DNA of 64,000 nucleotides. It comes from Polaribacter sp. ALD11 (GTDB lineage Bacteria; Bacteroidota; Bacteroidia; Flavobacteriales; Flavobacteriaceae). The notes below the pieces were generated by a model. It did not search any database. It saw only the letters and a list, made by a program, of their open reading frames with translations, and had not been told where the DNA came from. Positions 63,159-64,000 of the stretch are shown piece by piece; positions within the stretch are counted from its first letter, which is position 1, and every line of letters starts with the position of its first letter. The stretch is from contig NZ_CP025119.1 in NCBI RefSeq assembly GCF_002831685.1, positions 2,378,001-2,442,000 of the forward strand, read 5' to 3'. Position numbers and translations under genes: made by a program.

Positions 63159-64000
63159 TTACAAACTATATTTTAACCCTGCACTAGCTTTTACGCCATA
63201 AAACTCTACTTGTTTTGGTCTTTCTGTATCGTTTTTACCATAATGATAAATTAATGGTTCATTTAAAATATTATTAACATCTGTAAAAAAGGTAAGGTTT
63301 TTAGTAAGGTTGAAGGATGCCGATAAGTCTAACGTAGCATATTTACCATAATACTCATCATTTATATCTTTATTACCAAAGTCTACCGCATATTTACCTT
63401 TATGATTAAATGCTAACCGAACATTAACTTTGTCTGACTCATAAAATAATTGAGCATTGTACAACGCATTTGCTTGATAAGGAATAGAAACCTTTCTATC
63501 ATCTCCATTTTCACCCCCATTAGGAATAATCATTTCAGAATTCATAAATGTTCCGTTTAATTGTACTCCAAAGTTTCTTAAAAATTTATTTTTTGTAAAC
63601 ACATCAAAACGAATGTTACTACCTATTTCTAAACCAGTAATAAATGCTTCTCCTCCATTTTCTGGTCTTTTAGTTTCTATTTCGTTTACTATAGTTGTTG
63701 AAGAAAAAACTGGGTCTTTTAATTTTTTATAAAATACACCAGCATTAAATACACCTACATTAGAAAAATAATGTTCAAATAAAAGATCTCCATTCCAAGA
63801 AAAAGTAGGATTTAGGTTAGGGTTACCGCCTTGTGCTTCGTTATCTGCTTCACTAAAAGAAACACCCGGAGAGATATCTCCAAAATTTGGTCTTGCAAAA
63901 GTTCTTGTTACTGCAGCTCTTAAATTTGTTCTATCAGATATTTTTAATTTAGCGTGCAACATTGGTAACCAAGCATTATACGTTTTTGTATTGCTAACTC
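63159..64000 (-). CDS. TonB-dependent receptor of the phosphonate-type operon, partial
   Basis: C-terminal 280 residues of a TonB receptor; the rest is beyond the window. The frame reads through the right edge with YNAWLPMLHAKLKISDRTNLRAAVTRTFARPNF, a typical barrel segment, and the last strand ends ASAGLKYSL. It is 74 bases upstream of the DUF5690 transporter on the same strand, so it is the outer-membrane part of the same uptake route. Confidence 0.85.
   Translation of the reverse strand, partial: VSNTKTYNAWLPMLHAKLKISDRTNLRAAVTRTFARPNFGDISPGVSFSEADNEAQGGNPNLNPTFSWNGDLLFEHYFSNVGVFNAGVFYKKLKDPVFSSTTIVNEIETKRPENGGEAFITGLEIGSNIRFDVFTKNKFLRNFGVQLNGTFMNSEMIIPNGGENGDDRKVSIPYQANALYNAQLFYESDKVNVRLAFNHKGKYAVDFGNKDINDEYYGKYATLDLSASFNLTKNLTFFTDVNNILNEPLIYHYGKNDTERPKQVEFYGVKASAGLKYSL

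Overview
The window is AT-rich chromosomal DNA from a member of the Bacteroidota, most likely a marine Flavobacteriaceae close to Polaribacter or Tenacibaculum. The reasons are the TonB receptor plus SusD-free lipoprotein gene pairs, the Bacteroidetes-type -7 promoter element TAnnTTTG in front of many genes (rhlE, pepP, sufA, sufS, ribF, serS, rsmA), the SUF operon layout, DUF4286, DUF5690 and BrnQ homologues, and the absence of Shine-Dalgarno sequences. The genus is an inference. I recognise no tRNA, rRNA, CRISPR array, insertion sequence or prophage.

Layout. 1-3.5 kb: the start of a BNR-repeat exported protein (cut by the window edge), a RhlE-type RNA helicase and an aminopeptidase P. 3.5-9.0 kb (minus strand): a probable copper-handling cluster of a Cys-containing small protein, a YtkA/FixH-like lipoprotein, a TonB receptor with an OprC-like CxxxM/HxM copper site, an MbnP-like lipoprotein and a di-haem MauG/MbnH-type protein. 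9.2-17.5 kb: an alpha/beta hydrolase with a non-ATG start, then a nitrosative/redox stress region: Rrf2 regulator, cupin, quinol NO reductase, a cupredoxin-like protein, an AhpD-like gene broken by a stop codon, a 32-residue Cys4 peptide, an AraC regulator, and ribB with a Crp/Fnr regulator and a secreted protein behind an FNR-like box. 17.6-19.1 kb: a degenerate copy of the araC 5' end followed by an uncharacterised two-gene unit (DUF6978-like plus DUF1828/1829-like).

19-25 kb: BrnQ, a serine hydrolase, an alpha/beta hydrolase, a DTW-domain tRNA-modifying enzyme and thiL. 25.2-34.1 kb: a decayed di-haem peroxidase gene, then the SUF Fe-S cluster (sufA, sufB, a lactonase-like lipoprotein gene, sufC, sufD, a small membrane protein, a convergent serine hydrolase, sufS). 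34-38.6 kb: an SGNH-hydrolase lipoprotein and its TonB receptor. 38.7-54 kb: housekeeping genes (ribF, serS, a TPR protein, DUF4286, rsmA, mgtE, a TPR-histidine kinase with its response regulator, mutS flanked by two SpoU methyltransferases).

54-64 kb: an uncharacterised HExxH lipoprotein with a small exported partner, a 1-kb spacer rich in inverted repeats, a PBP4-type carboxypeptidase, and at the edge a probable organophosphonate-use operon: TonB receptor, DUF5690 transporter, TIGR03364-type FAD amine oxidase, phosphonatase-like hydrolase, with a convergent XRE-cupin regulator. The copper cluster and the phosphonate cluster are the most coherent specialised systems. Several genes show decay (13.8, 17.6, 25.2 and 57.6 kb), and one hairpin repeat occurs twice, with the stem kept while its sequence changes.
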